From Clostridium fallax (GTDB lineage Bacteria > Bacillota > Clostridia > Clostridiales > Clostridiaceae): a stretch of DNA of 31,350 nucleotides. The DNA is taken from positions 1-31,350 of the forward strand of contig NZ_FQVM01000028.1 in the NCBI RefSeq assembly GCF_900129365.1, written 5' to 3'. Made by a program: the position numbers and the translations under genes. The notes beneath the pieces were generated by a model. It was not told where the DNA came from, did no database searches, and worked only from the letters and a program-made list of their open reading frames with translations. This document shows, in pieces, positions 7,218-15,461 of the stretch; position 1 is the stretch's first letter; each line of letters opens with the position of its first letter.

Positions 7218-8339
7218 TTATTTTTTATCTAAATACTGATAATAATAACATTGTAATCTACCATTATAAAGCTTTCTATTTTTAGTAGCTTTTCTTCCAA
7301 AAAGTTTTTGGAAAGTATCATAAGATGTTAGCACATTAAAATCCCAATTATAAAGCTTTTCTTTAAGCTTTCCTAATAATCTATAAAGTTCTTCTATATC
7401 TTCTTTTTCACCTATTCTTTCACCATAAGGTGGATTTGTTATTATTATTCCATCTTTTTTACTACTTGAAAATTCTCTAAAATCTCTTCTATGAAAATCT
7501 ACTATATCTGAAACTCCAGCAAGATTGGCATTTTGTAGTGCTGTTGAAAGAACCCTTCCATTTATATCATATCCTACAAGTTTAACATCACAATCTTTTT
7601 TTATTCCTCTTTCAGCCCCTTCTCTTACTTGACTCCAAAGATTTTTATTCATTGTAGGCCATTCTTCCGATACAAAGGTTCTCTTAGCTCCTGGTGCTAT
7701 ATTTTTAGCTATTTGGGCTGCTTCTATTAGTATAGTTCCAGATCCACAGAATGGATCCACCATCATATCTTCTTTGTTCCATCTTGATAAAAGAACTAAA
7801 GTAGCTGCTAATGTTTCCTTTAAAGGAGCTGCTCCTGCATGTTCTCTATATCCTCTTTTATGAAGTCCTGGCCCTGTAGTATCTATTGTAAGAGTTACTA
7901 CATCCTTTAATATAGATACCTCTATTTTATAAACAGGACCATCTTCTGAAAACCAATCTCTTTTATATCTTTCCTGCATACTTTTTACTACTGCTTTTTT
8001 TACTATGCTTTGACAATCTGGTACACTATGTAATGTAGATTTTACTGATTTACCTGTAACATGCATTTTACCATCTAAAGGTATTATCTTTCCCCAATCT
8101 ACTTTAGCTGTTCCCTGAAACAATTCTTCAAAGGATTTCGCCTCAAATTCTGCCATTTTAATAAGCACTCTGTCTGCTGTTCTAAGCCAAGTATTAGTTA
8201 TTGCAATATCAAGTTCATCTCCTTCAAAATGGACTTTTCCATTTTCAAGCTTTAAATCTTCATAACCTAATTCTTTTAGTTCTTTTGCAGTTACAGCTTC
8301 AATACCAAAGGTAGTAGTTGCAATTAATTCATAGTTCAT
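7218..8339 (-). CDS. THUMP-domain class I SAM-dependent RNA methyltransferase (RlmL/YpsC family)
   Basis: This 373-aa protein very likely methylates a guanine N2 in 23S rRNA using S-adenosylmethionine. It has an N-terminal ferredoxin-like/THUMP region (about 1-155) for RNA binding, followed by the UPF0020 methyltransferase domain. The SAM loop DPFCGSGTILIE is at 195-206 and the catalytic NPPY at 302-305, the motif of N2-guanine and N6-adenine methylases. Length matches the Gram-positive YpsC type, which lacks the second (RlmK) methylase of E. coli RlmL. AAGGAG precedes ATG 8339. It follows pyrR by only 31 nt, so it is probably cotranscribed with rluD and pyrR. The exact target base cannot be read from sequence. 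Confidence 0.92.
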   Translation of the reverse strand: MNYELIATTTFGIEAVTAKELKELGYEDLKLENGKVHFEGDELDIAITNTWLRTADRVLIKMAEFEAKSFEELFQGTAKVDWGKIIPLDGKMHVTGKSVKSTLHSVPDCQSIVKKAVVKSMQERYKRDWFSEDGPVYKIEVSILKDVVTLTIDTTGPGLHKRGYREHAGAAPLKETLAATLVLLSRWNKEDMMVDPFCGSGTILIEAAQIAKNIAPGAKRTFVSEEWPTMNKNLWSQVREGAERGIKKDCDVKLVGYDINGRVLSTALQNANLAGVSDIVDFHRRDFREFSSSKKDGIIITNPPYGERIGEKEDIEELYRLLGKLKEKLYNWDFNVLTSYDTFQKLFGRKATKNRKLYNGRLQCYYYQYLDKK

Positions 8340-8370
8340 ATTTATCTCCTTATATAAAATCTATTTAGAT

Positions 8371-8907
8371 TTATTTTTCATAAATTTTTACTGAATCTTC
8401 ATTATCTATCTCTAAAATATTAACATCAATTATTTCACTTTTACTAGTTGGAATATTTTTACCAACATAATCTGCTCTAATTGGAAGCTCTTTATGACCT
8501 CTATCAATTAATACAGCTAATTGTATGGAATTTGGTCTATCTATATCCATTAAAGCATCTATTGCAGCCCTTGCAGTTCTACAAGTATATAATACATCAT
8601 CAACTAATATAACCTTTTTATCTTTTATTTCTATATCTATAGAAGTTTCTTTAACCTTTGGTGCTTCAAAAAAATCACTTAAATCATCTCTATATAAAGT
8701 GATATCTACACTTCCTACTGGAAGTTTTATTCCTTCTATTTTTTCTATTTGCTTAGAAATTCTTTCTGCTAGTGGATATCCTCTTCTTTTAATTCCTATA
8801 AGAACTATATCCTCTACCCCCTTATTTTTTTCAATAATTTCATGAGAAATTCTAACCAAACTTCTTCTTATAGCATTTTCATCTAATAAAGTAGCTTTTA
8901 ATTGCAT
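8371..8907 (-). CDS. pyrR: PyrR, pyrimidine operon attenuator / uracil phosphoribosyltransferase
   Basis: PyrR binds leader RNA of pyr operons when UMP is high and promotes termination; it also has weak uracil phosphoribosyltransferase activity. The protein is 178 aa, normal length. The PRPP-binding motif VILVDDVLYTCRTARAAID is at residues 99-117, and the N-terminus MQLKATLLDENAIRRSL matches the family start. I use ATG 8907, with GAGGAG 8 nt upstream, instead of a TTG one codon earlier. No pyr biosynthetic gene is adjacent, so it must act on pyr transcripts elsewhere. Its start follows the rluD stop directly. This rluD-pyrR pairing is also found in Bacillus. Confidence 0.95.
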   Translation of the reverse strand: MQLKATLLDENAIRRSLVRISHEIIEKNKGVEDIVLIGIKRRGYPLAERISKQIEKIEGIKLPVGSVDITLYRDDLSDFFEAPKVKETSIDIEIKDKKVILVDDVLYTCRTARAAIDALMDIDRPNSIQLAVLIDRGHKELPIRADYVGKNIPTSKSEIIDVNILEIDNEDSVKIYEK

Positions 8908-8910
8908 CAA

Positions 8911-9825
8911 TTATACTCCTCTCTTAATCTTTAAAATTAATTTTTTAAAATAATCTGGTAATTCTGATGTAAACTCCATATACTCTTCTTTTTTAGGATG
9001 AATAAATCCTAATGTTTTTGCATGAAGCATTTGTCCATTTAATTTAAAACTTTGTTTTTTAAATCCATATAAAGGATCCCCAACTAAAGGATGTCCAATA
9101 TGACTCATGTGGACTCTTATTTGATGAGTCCTTCCTGTTTCTAAAACACATTTTACTAAAGTATATTTATCATAGATTTCAATAACTTCATAATGTGTTA
9201 CTGCATGCTTACCTTCTGATACAACAGCATACTTTAATCTATCTTTAGGATTTCTTCCTATATTAGTAGAAATAGTTCCTTTTTCTTTTGTTATTCTGCC
9301 TTCTACTAAAGCAAAGTATTCCCTTTTTATGCTATGTTCTTTAAACTGATAAGCTAAATTATTATGAGTTTCATCATTTTTTGCCATAACCAGTATTCCT
9401 GATGTATCCTTATCTATTCTGTGAACTATTCCTGGTCTTATTACTCCATTAATTCCTGATAAGTCTTTACAATGATATAAAAGAGCATTTACTAAAGTAC
9501 CATTATAATTTCCTGGAGCAGGATGAACAACCATTCCCTGTGGTTTATTTACTACTATAAGATCTTGATCTTCATACACTATATGGAGAGGAATATTTTC
9601 TGCTTCTACTTTAAGTTCTATAGGCTCTGGTATATTTAAAGAAACCTTATCTCCACTTCTTAGTTTATAATTGCTTTTTATATTTTTTGTATTTACTAAA
9701 ATATTACCATCTTCTATTAAATTTTGAAAGTATGATCTAGATTTATCTTCTTTTACAGTAGACAAAAATTTATCTATTCTTTCACCTTTATTAGAATCAT
9801 CTATAATAAATTCTATTTTTTCCAT
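8911..9825 (-). CDS. rluD: RluD/YlyB-family large-subunit rRNA pseudouridine synthase
   Basis: This enzyme converts uridines in 23S rRNA to pseudouridine. The 304-aa protein has an N-terminal S4 RNA-binding domain (about 14-65, with ERIDKFLS) and the RluA-type catalytic domain with HRIDKDTSG at 135-143, in which Asp138 is the catalytic residue. Later motifs GRTHQIRVH and PLVGDPLYG are intact. ATG 9825 is preceded by a G-rich stretch about 14 nt away, a weak site. Downstream it abuts pyrR. In Bacillus lspA stands between the DksA-like gene and rluD; here only 70 bp lie there, with a minor 8-bp hairpin at 9856-9878. RluA-family paralogues have differing targets, so the exact site is uncertain. 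Confidence 0.92.
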   Translation of the reverse strand: MEKIEFIIDDSNKGERIDKFLSTVKEDKSRSYFQNLIEDGNILVNTKNIKSNYKLRSGDKVSLNIPEPIELKVEAENIPLHIVYEDQDLIVVNKPQGMVVHPAPGNYNGTLVNALLYHCKDLSGINGVIRPGIVHRIDKDTSGILVMAKNDETHNNLAYQFKEHSIKREYFALVEGRITKEKGTISTNIGRNPKDRLKYAVVSEGKHAVTHYEVIEIYDKYTLVKCVLETGRTHQIRVHMSHIGHPLVGDPLYGFKKQSFKLNGQMLHAKTLGFIHPKKEEYMEFTSELPDYFKKLILKIKRGV

Positions 9826-9895
9826 TATTAATTAAATACCCCCATCCCTTTTATGTAATTTGAAAAACTCTCAAATTATAAAATAAAATTCTATT

Positions 9896-10504
9896 TTAAT
9901 CTGGAAGAGAATCTTTATATTGTTGATTAGATATCTTCTCTACTTCTTCTACATATCCTATATCTTCATCATAATATTCATCTACATTTTCCAATTTATT
10001 AAAAACTTCAACACTTTGATAGCAGTCTTCTCCATCAAATTCTGTTTGATCTTCTTTTGAATCATTATATCCATATCCAAAGGGATTTCCTAAAACTTCT
10101 TCCTCAATTGGTCTTAAATTACTTTTAAAATTTTTAACTTCATTAAGGTCTTCTTGGCAATCTATACAATATCTTGCATAAGGTATAAAGTCTAATCTTT
10201 CCTTTGATATTTCTTTGCCACAGCCTTTACAAATTCCATAACTTCCTTTTTTTATATCTTCTATAGCATTATTTATTTTATGTAATATCTCATCTTCATT
10301 TCCTTTTAAAGCTTTTTGCTTTGCAATATCGCTAATTTCCTCTCCAAGATCTGCTGGATGGTTATCATAAAAAGATAATTCTGATGCTATCTCTTCTCTT
10401 GCTAAAATAATTCCATCCTTTTCAATTTTAGATATGGTATCATTTATCTTTTCTTTTTCTTTTAAAAGTCTTTTTAAATACTTATTTTCATTTATTTTAT
10501 CCAT
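9896..10504 (-). CDS. TraR/DksA-family zinc-finger protein (YteA/YlyA-like)
   Basis: This 202-aa protein resembles the YteA/YlyA proteins of spore formers, members of the DksA/TraR group that can bind RNA polymerase; Bacillus YlyA affects sigma-G-dependent transcription. An N-terminal helical coiled-coil region (about 1-90) is followed by a four-cysteine zinc finger with Cys92, Cys95, Cys113 and Cys116 (CKGC ... CIDC). A very acidic C-terminal tail (about 120-202) follows. I use ATG 10504, with GAGG 8 nt upstream; a GTG three codons earlier lies within that binding site. Its position before rluD-pyrR matches ylyA in Bacillus, which supports the YlyA-like call over true DksA. Confidence 0.88.
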   Translation of the reverse strand: MDKINENKYLKRLLKEKEKINDTISKIEKDGIILAREEIASELSFYDNHPADLGEEISDIAKQKALKGNEDEILHKINNAIEDIKKGSYGICKGCGKEISKERLDFIPYARYCIDCQEDLNEVKNFKSNLRPIEEEVLGNPFGYGYNDSKEDQTEFDGEDCYQSVEVFNKLENVDEYYDEDIGYVEEVEKISNQQYKDSLPD

Positions 10505-10567
10505 AAATTTCACCTCTTAAAAAACAATTCATATATTATTGTTATCATAAAAGGTTAATTTATTACT

Positions 10568-11353
10568 TTATATAAAAAATATTTTACTTTTATTTATAAT
10601 TCTTTCCATAGTATCAACATCTATAGTTTGTCTTGCATCTGAAATAGCTTTATCTGGTTCTATATGGCTTTCTATTATAAGTCCATCAGCTCCACAGGCA
10701 ATTCCTGCATAAGACATTCTCTCAACAATCTCTCTAAGTCCTGTTCCATGACTTGGATCTACAATTATAGGAAGATTATATTTCTCTTTTATATAAGCTA
10801 CTGCATTTAAATCTAGAGTATTTCTTGTAACTGTTTCAAATGTTCTAATTCCTCTTTCACAGAATATTATATTTTCATTTCCGCCAGCTGCTATATATTC
10901 TGCTGCATATATCCATTCTTTAATTGTGGCACTCATACCTCTTTTAAGTATTATTGGCTTATTTATAGTTCCTAATTCCTTTAAAAGAGTATAGTTATAC
11001 ATATTTCTTGAACCTACTTGTATAGCATCTATATAATCTAAAGAATATTCTAAATCTCTAGCATCCATAATCTCTGTTGATACTGGCAATTTAAATTTAT
11101 CTCCTACAGATTTAAGAATCTTTAAACCCTCTTTTTCAAGACCTTGAAAATCATAAGGTGATGTTCTAGGCTTAAAGGTCCCACCTCTTAACATATCTAC
11201 TCCAATAGATTTTAGTCTTTCTGCTAATTTTAGCATTTTATCATAATCTTCAACAGCACAAGGTCCTGAAATAAATACTGGCTTATTACCACCAATAACA
11301 ACATCTTTTATACGAATTTCCTTATTGCTATTTACTATTTTTAAGTCCATCAT
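10568..11353 (-). CDS. aroF: 3-deoxy-7-phosphoheptulonate (DAHP) synthase, type I-beta
   Basis: This enzyme condenses phosphoenolpyruvate and erythrose 4-phosphate, the first step of the shikimate pathway. The 261-aa protein is a bare TIM barrel of the beta subtype: GPCAVEDYDKML, the substrate signature RGGTFKPRTSPYDFQG, LKRGMSATIKEW, and DPSHGTGLREIV near the C-terminus. No N-terminal ACT or C-terminal chorismate mutase domain is fused, so allosteric control would have to be supplied by another protein or be absent. I prefer the second ATG (11353), about 10 nt from AAGGAG; the ATG at 11362 is almost touching that site and would overlap aroB by 8 nt. It follows aroB directly, so steps 1 and 2 of the pathway are cotranscribed. 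Confidence 0.94.
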   Translation of the reverse strand: MMDLKIVNSNKEIRIKDVVIGGNKPVFISGPCAVEDYDKMLKLAERLKSIGVDMLRGGTFKPRTSPYDFQGLEKEGLKILKSVGDKFKLPVSTEIMDARDLEYSLDYIDAIQVGSRNMYNYTLLKELGTINKPIILKRGMSATIKEWIYAAEYIAAGGNENIIFCERGIRTFETVTRNTLDLNAVAYIKEKYNLPIIVDPSHGTGLREIVERMSYAGIACGADGLIIESHIEPDKAISDARQTIDVDTMERIINKSKIFFI

Positions 11354-11354
11354 T

Positions 11355-12443
11355 TTATTCATTCTCCTTAATTGTTTCTTTTATTACATCTACAATCTCC
11401 TCTTCTGTAATAGAAACTTTAACTATAGGTTCACCTATATTTTTTAGTAATACAAATCTTATTTTATTATCATTTTTCTTATCTTTTTTAATTTTTTCAA
11501 TTAGAATATTAAAATCTTTAAAATCTATAGAGGTTTTTAAATTGAAATATTCCATAAGCTCCTTAGCTTTATAATAAAATTCTAAAGAAAGTCCAAATTT
11601 TTTAGAAGATAACTTTAAAGCACATAATAAGCCTAAAGCAACTGCCTCACCATGTAATATTTCATAGTTTTTTATTACTTCTATTCCATGCCCTATTGTA
11701 TGTCCTAAATTTAGAGAATTTCTTATTCCTCCATCTTTAAAATCTTTTTGTACATAATCCTTTTTTATAAGAAGACATATTTTTAATATATTACTTAAAA
11801 TATCTTCATCTCTATTTTTTATTTTTTCTCTATTTTCTACAAGATATTCTAAAAGATTATGTTTATTATCTAAAAATGAATATTTTATTATTTCTCCAAG
11901 ACCGTTTATATATTGTTCGTCTTTTAAGGTATTTAAGAAATTAACATTTATAACTGCCATAGAAGGATTATAAAAAGCGCCTATAGCATTTTTTATATTA
12001 TCAAAATTATATCCTACTTTTCCGCCTATACTACTATCACTTTGTGATATTACAGTAGTTGGAATATTAATATATTTTATTCCTCTCATATAGGTACTTG
12101 CAGCCATACCTACTAAATCTCCTAAAACTCCTCCACCTATAGATATTAAAATACCTTCTCTTTTGCAATTGTTATCTATTAAAAATTTATATATTTTTTC
12201 TATTGTACTATAATTTTTTCTTTTTTCATCTATAGAAAGCACTAGGATTTTATTAGAACTTATTTCTTTTGCCATATTAGACAGGGATTTCATATGATTT
12301 TCATATACATTTTTATCTATTATAACATAACTATTATTCTTTAAAGATATATAATTTTTTAATATATCTATTATTTTTTCTTTTTTATTAGTTATATATA
12401 TTTTATAATCTTCATTCTTATTTGTAACTTCTATAATATTCAT
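11355..12443 (-). CDS. aroB: 3-dehydroquinate synthase
   Basis: AroB cyclises DAHP to 3-dehydroquinate, the second shikimate step, using NAD and a divalent metal. The 362-aa protein has normal length. It shows the NAD-binding region GGGVLGDLVGMAASTYMRGI, then PTTVISQSDSSIGGKVGYNF, the metal-ligand region around LGEIIKYSFLD, and the two His-containing segments NLGHTIGHGIE and HGEAVALGLL. GTGGAG lies upstream of ATG 12443. It is first in a two-gene unit with aroF and is separated from divIVA by a strong terminator. The pair sits where Bacillus carries ileS, between divIVA and the ylyA-like gene. The other shikimate genes are not here. Confidence 0.96.
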   Translation of the reverse strand: MNIIEVTNKNEDYKIYITNKKEKIIDILKNYISLKNNSYVIIDKNVYENHMKSLSNMAKEISSNKILVLSIDEKRKNYSTIEKIYKFLIDNNCKREGILISIGGGVLGDLVGMAASTYMRGIKYINIPTTVISQSDSSIGGKVGYNFDNIKNAIGAFYNPSMAVINVNFLNTLKDEQYINGLGEIIKYSFLDNKHNLLEYLVENREKIKNRDEDILSNILKICLLIKKDYVQKDFKDGGIRNSLNLGHTIGHGIEVIKNYEILHGEAVALGLLCALKLSSKKFGLSLEFYYKAKELMEYFNLKTSIDFKDFNILIEKIKKDKKNDNKIRFVLLKNIGEPIVKVSITEEEIVDVIKETIKENE

Positions 12444-12507
12444 TATAAATCAACTCCACTATATAATATAAAATATAATTACATTATAAATCAAGAACAA
12501 ATATAAA

Positions 12508-12529
12508 AAAGGAGGTTATAACCTTCTTT
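12508..12529 (-). terminator. Terminator-like hairpin ahead of aroB (possible attenuator)
   Basis: On the minus strand AAAGaAGGT and ACCTcCTTT pair around a TATA loop with one mismatch, followed by a run of seven T. It lies about 65 nt before aroB and after the stronger divIVA terminator. It could be a second terminator of the divIVA operon or an attenuator of aroB. I see no T-box or leader peptide. Confidence 0.5.
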
Positions 12530-12632
12530 CTTAATATTTATTTCATATAATTATCTATTTTTATTTAAAATCTAAAAGTTAAAACTACCTTTAAAATAAT
12601 ACTAAAAATATATATTTTATTCCTAAAATAAA

Positions 12633-12658
12633 AAAATCCCACTTTAAAGTGGGATTTT
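12633..12658 (-). terminator. Terminator of the ftsQ-divIVA operon
   Basis: AAAATCCCACTTT is followed directly by its complement AAAGTGGGATTTT, giving a hairpin whose minus-strand 3' side continues into a T run. It begins one nucleotide after the divIVA stop codon, so it leaves almost no 3' untranslated region. This is the clearest intrinsic terminator in the window. Confidence 0.9.
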
Positions 12659-12659
12659 C

Positions 12660-13265
12660 TTATTTATTAGCAAAAAAACTTTTTATTTCATCTATATCAT
12701 CCTGTAAATCATCCTCCATATGTACAGTGGATTCTTCACCTTGGAAATTTTCTTCTATTTCAATACCTTTTTCTGATAATTCCTCAACTGGTTGTGATAT
12801 ATTAAAGTGTTTAACACAATCTCTCTCCAAATCATCAAAGGTTTCTAGTTGGGTATTCATAAAGTTTCTAAATTTTGCTCTAAATCTTACAAATTCTTGT
12901 TTTAGTCTGTCATATTCATCACTGATTTGAATAACATCATTATGTGCCTTATCAAGAATTTTTTGTGCTGTTTCATTTGCATTTTTAACAATTATGTCTG
13001 CTTCTTTTTGAGCATTTGCTTTTGCTTGTTCTGCAGTATTTTGCGCTAAAAGCAATGTATTTTGTATTGTATTTTCAATTTTTGAGTAATGGTCTACCTT
13101 ATCATTAATTGCTCCTAGCTTTTCTTTTAATATGGAATTTTCTTTATATAACTCTTCATAGTCTTCTACAACTTTATCTAAAAACTCATCTACTTCTTCT
13201 GCACTATATCCTCTTAAAACCCTCTTAAATTCCTTATTGTTTATTTCCATTGGAGTTAATCTCAT
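12660..13265 (-). CDS. divIVA: DivIVA septum/pole-positioning protein
   Basis: DivIVA binds negatively curved membrane at septa and poles and recruits division or sporulation partners. The 201-aa protein starts MRLTPMEINNKEFKRVLRGY, the conserved lipid-binding N-terminal segment, followed by SAEEVDEFLDKV and long coiled coils to about residue 160. An acidic tail (DDLQDDIDEIKSFF) ends it. I place the start at ATG 13265, with GAGGTG 5-6 nt upstream; a GTG three codons earlier lies inside that binding site. It is the last gene of the sepF-yggT-ylmH-divIVA string, an order shared with Bacillus, and is closed by a terminator at its stop codon. Confidence 0.95.
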   Translation of the reverse strand: MRLTPMEINNKEFKRVLRGYSAEEVDEFLDKVVEDYEELYKENSILKEKLGAINDKVDHYSKIENTIQNTLLLAQNTAEQAKANAQKEADIIVKNANETAQKILDKAHNDVIQISDEYDRLKQEFVRFRAKFRNFMNTQLETFDDLERDCVKHFNISQPVEELSEKGIEIEENFQGEESTVHMEDDLQDDIDEIKSFFANK

Positions 13266-13280
13266 TATGTTCACCTCTAC

Positions 13281-14063
13281 CTAAATAAATTTATTAACTA
13301 AAATCTTGTATCTCCCACTTTTTGTTTCACCTAAAAGTTCTTTTATTATATATTTACCACATTTTCTAATTGTAACTCTATTATTTTCTTTAACTTCAAA
13401 ACTTTTATTTCTAATTTCTAAATAGTCTACCATAACCATACCTGAAGATATTAACTCTACTGAATCTTTCCTAGATTTTTTTGTTAAAGCTGAAACAATA
13501 CTATCTAACCTATAAGATGAAGATTGTATTGTTAAATTATCAAATTCTAATAATGGTATCTCTTTTAAATCTTCAACAACTTGACATGTACAACCTAACT
13601 TTCCTATTTTAGTTAAGTTAGAAACTACATACCAACCTATTTCTTCTAAAATCATAATATAACATTGATTTTCTTTAACTCTTAAATCTCCAAATTTACC
13701 TCTTTCAATTCCTAAGGCCATTATAGCACCTAAATAATCTTTATGAGATAAATTATTGAATTTTTTAGGAGTTATTATTTTTATACAAATAAGCGGCCAA
13801 TTCTCTATAGAATCTTCGTAATTAAAAGCTATTAATCTTTTTTCAGCATCCTCTACTCCTCCATAGCTTTCAACTGAAAGACTAAGTTTATTAGAATTAA
13901 CTTTTAATTTATCATATATATTAGGAGCATAAAAATAATTAGTAACAATTCTTCTACCACTTTTTTTTGCTGCTAAATATTTATTATAAAGAGAAGATAT
14001 ATCATCTTCATCTTTAAGATCTAATAATTCTTTCATTTCTTTTAATTTTAAACTATAAGACAT
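13281..14063 (-). CDS. ylmH: YlmH, S4-domain RNA-binding protein
   Basis: This 260-aa protein matches YlmH: an N-terminal alpha/beta region (about 1-180, with GIERGKFGDLRV and GCTCQVVEDL) and a C-terminal S4 RNA-binding domain (about 182-245, with SSGMVMVDYLEIRNKSFEV). In Bacillus YlmH has been linked to ribosome-associated quality control, working with or in place of RqcP in the pathway of RqcH, which is also encoded in this window. A direct role in division is not shown by its location alone. AAGGAG precedes ATG 14063, and the start overlaps the end of yggT by 16 nt. Identification is firm from sequence and from its place before divIVA. Confidence 0.93.
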   Translation of the reverse strand: MSYSLKLKEMKELLDLKDEDDISSLYNKYLAAKKSGRRIVTNYFYAPNIYDKLKVNSNKLSLSVESYGGVEDAEKRLIAFNYEDSIENWPLICIKIITPKKFNNLSHKDYLGAIMALGIERGKFGDLRVKENQCYIMILEEIGWYVVSNLTKIGKLGCTCQVVEDLKEIPLLEFDNLTIQSSSYRLDSIVSALTKKSRKDSVELISSGMVMVDYLEIRNKSFEVKENNRVTIRKCGKYIIKELLGETKSGRYKILVNKFI

Positions 14064-14320
14064 ACAGCTAATCTCCTTATAAAAGAAATTAAAACTAAAG
14101 CAAAAAATGGTGAAAAATCAACTGTAAGCCCTTTAAAAAACTTATCTTGAAGTTTTTTAAAAGGCATTACAATAGGACTAGTTAAAGCTTTTAAAAAATT
14201 TAATACTTTACTTTCTTTTCCCCTAAGAAATAAAGAAAGTATAACTTCTAATAAAATAGACATTTCTAAAACATTGCATAGTTGAACTATTATCATAAAA
14301 AATAATACTATTGTCATCAC
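14048..14320 (-). CDS. YggT/YlmG-family membrane protein
   Basis: This 90-aa protein has two hydrophobic helices (about 2-30 and 70-89) joined by a conserved segment FLKALTSPIVMPFKKLQ, the family hallmark (a PIL/PFR-type motif). The exact function is unknown; relatives in bacteria and plastids are linked to division-site or membrane organisation. The start is uncertain: GTG 14320 and ATG 14317 are adjacent, with AGGGG immediately upstream that is slightly too close for the ATG. The gene is between sepF (6 nt away) and ylmH (overlapping), the same position as ylmG in Bacillus. Confidence 0.88.
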   Translation of the reverse strand: MMTIVLFFMIIVQLCNVLEMSILLEVILSLFLRGKESKVLNFLKALTSPIVMPFKKLQDKFFKGLTVDFSPFFALVLISFIRRLAVCLIV

Positions 14321-14326
14321 CCCTAA

Positions 14327-14782
14327 CTATTTTGTCCAGTTAAAGATCCCCTTTGTTGAAAGTTCAGATTTAAGTTCATTTGAAACCTCAACATTTGATG
14401 GTGATAAAATATATACACCTCTCTCTATTTCTTGTAATTCTCCTGTTAATGCATAACAAGAACCACTCATAAAATCTAGTAATCTTTGCGCTATCTTTGT
14501 TTCAAGACCAGTAGTATTTACAACTACTATCTTTCTATTTTTTAATGCATCACAAATATTTGGTGCTTCTTCAAAACTAGTTGGCTTTATTATCATAACC
14601 TTTGCAGAAACTGCTGTGTGTATATTAACCACCTTTCCTGATTGATTATTCTTTTTAGGTAATACAGGTTCTATTAATTCTTCATCTTCTTCCTCTTCAT
14701 CTAGTTCATCTAATTCATCATATTCGTCATTATAATCCTCAAATCCTAATATTTCTTTTACCTTACTAAACATCTTTGCCAT
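14327..14782 (-). CDS. sepF: SepF, FtsZ-binding division protein
   Basis: SepF bundles FtsZ filaments and tethers them to the membrane. The 151-aa protein has an N-terminal amphipathic stretch MAKMFSKVKEILGF, a very acidic linker (about 16-42, nearly all Glu/Asp) and a C-terminal SepF domain (about 60-150), with TSFEEAPNICDALKNRKIVVVN and RLLDFMSGSCYALTGELQEI. AGGAGG lies before ATG 14782. It lies 16 nt after yggS and 6 nt before yggT, in the conserved ylmE-sepF-ylmG order. Confidence 0.96.
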   Translation of the reverse strand: MAKMFSKVKEILGFEDYNDEYDELDELDEEEEDEELIEPVLPKKNNQSGKVVNIHTAVSAKVMIIKPTSFEEAPNICDALKNRKIVVVNTTGLETKIAQRLLDFMSGSCYALTGELQEIERGVYILSPSNVEVSNELKSELSTKGIFNWTK

Positions 14783-14798
14783 TTTATTTTCCTCCTAA

Positions 14799-15461
14799 TT
14801 ATTTATTGTAGTTTCTAGCTCCAAAAATTCCTTCCCCTATTCTAACCATATTAGAACCTTCTTCAATAGCTAATTTATAATCATGTGTCATCCCCATTGA
14901 AAGAATTTCCATTTTTACATTTTTAATTTCTTTATTTTTTAAAGTATTCCAGATTTTTTTAACTTCTCTGAAATATAATCTACAGCTTTTGTCATCACCT
15001 TTAGGTATAATAGCCATAAGGCCTCTAACTTTTACGAATTTACATAATTCCACATTTTCCAAAAGTTCATTTAGATTCTCTTCTAAAACGCCACCTTTAG
15101 ATAATTCTCTCCCAATATTGACTTCAATTAATACCTCTGCAACTTTATTTTTTTTACCATATACTTTCTCAATCTCATTAAGTAACTTTATGCTGTCTAA
15201 TGAATGTATTAGGTAAGCCCTATCAACTAAATATTTAACTTTATTAGTTTGCAAGTTTCCTATAAAGTGCCATCTAATATCTTTATCTAAAGAATCACAT
15301 TTTTCTACAAGTTCTTGAACTTTATTTTCTCCAAAATCTCTAATTCCTACAGCATAAGCTCTTTTTAGATCTTCTATAGGTTTAGTTTTTGAAACAGCAA
15401 TTAAAGTTACATCTTGAGGTATGGTTGAAAGTATATTTGATATATTATCTTCTATATCCAT
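14799..15461 (-). CDS. YggS/YlmE-family pyridoxal-phosphate homeostasis protein
   Basis: This 220-aa protein is a single-domain PLP-binding TIM barrel that keeps free PLP and amino-acid pools in balance. The PLP lysine is expected at residue 25 (LIAVSKTKP). Other conserved segments are FGENKVQELVEK, WHFIGNLQTNK, SLDS, and LSMGMTHDYKLAIEEGSNMVRIGEGIFG near the C-terminus, which holds the phosphate. GGGAG precedes ATG 15461. An 87-bp gap separates it from the DUF881 gene upstream, the widest gap within this operon, so an internal promoter is possible although I see no clear pair. Confidence 0.94.
   Translation of the reverse strand: MDIEDNISNILSTIPQDVTLIAVSKTKPIEDLKRAYAVGIRDFGENKVQELVEKCDSLDKDIRWHFIGNLQTNKVKYLVDRAYLIHSLDSIKLLNEIEKVYGKKNKVAEVLIEVNIGRELSKGGVLEENLNELLENVELCKFVKVRGLMAIIPKGDDKSCRLYFREVKKIWNTLKNKEIKNVKMEILSMGMTHDYKLAIEEGSNMVRIGEGIFGARNYNK

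Noticed and set aside
12444..12632. T-box or amino-acid leader riboswitch ahead of aroB
   Set aside because: No T-box consensus (AGGGTGGNACCGCG-type) and no leader peptide with aromatic codons is present; only a simple hairpin is seen.
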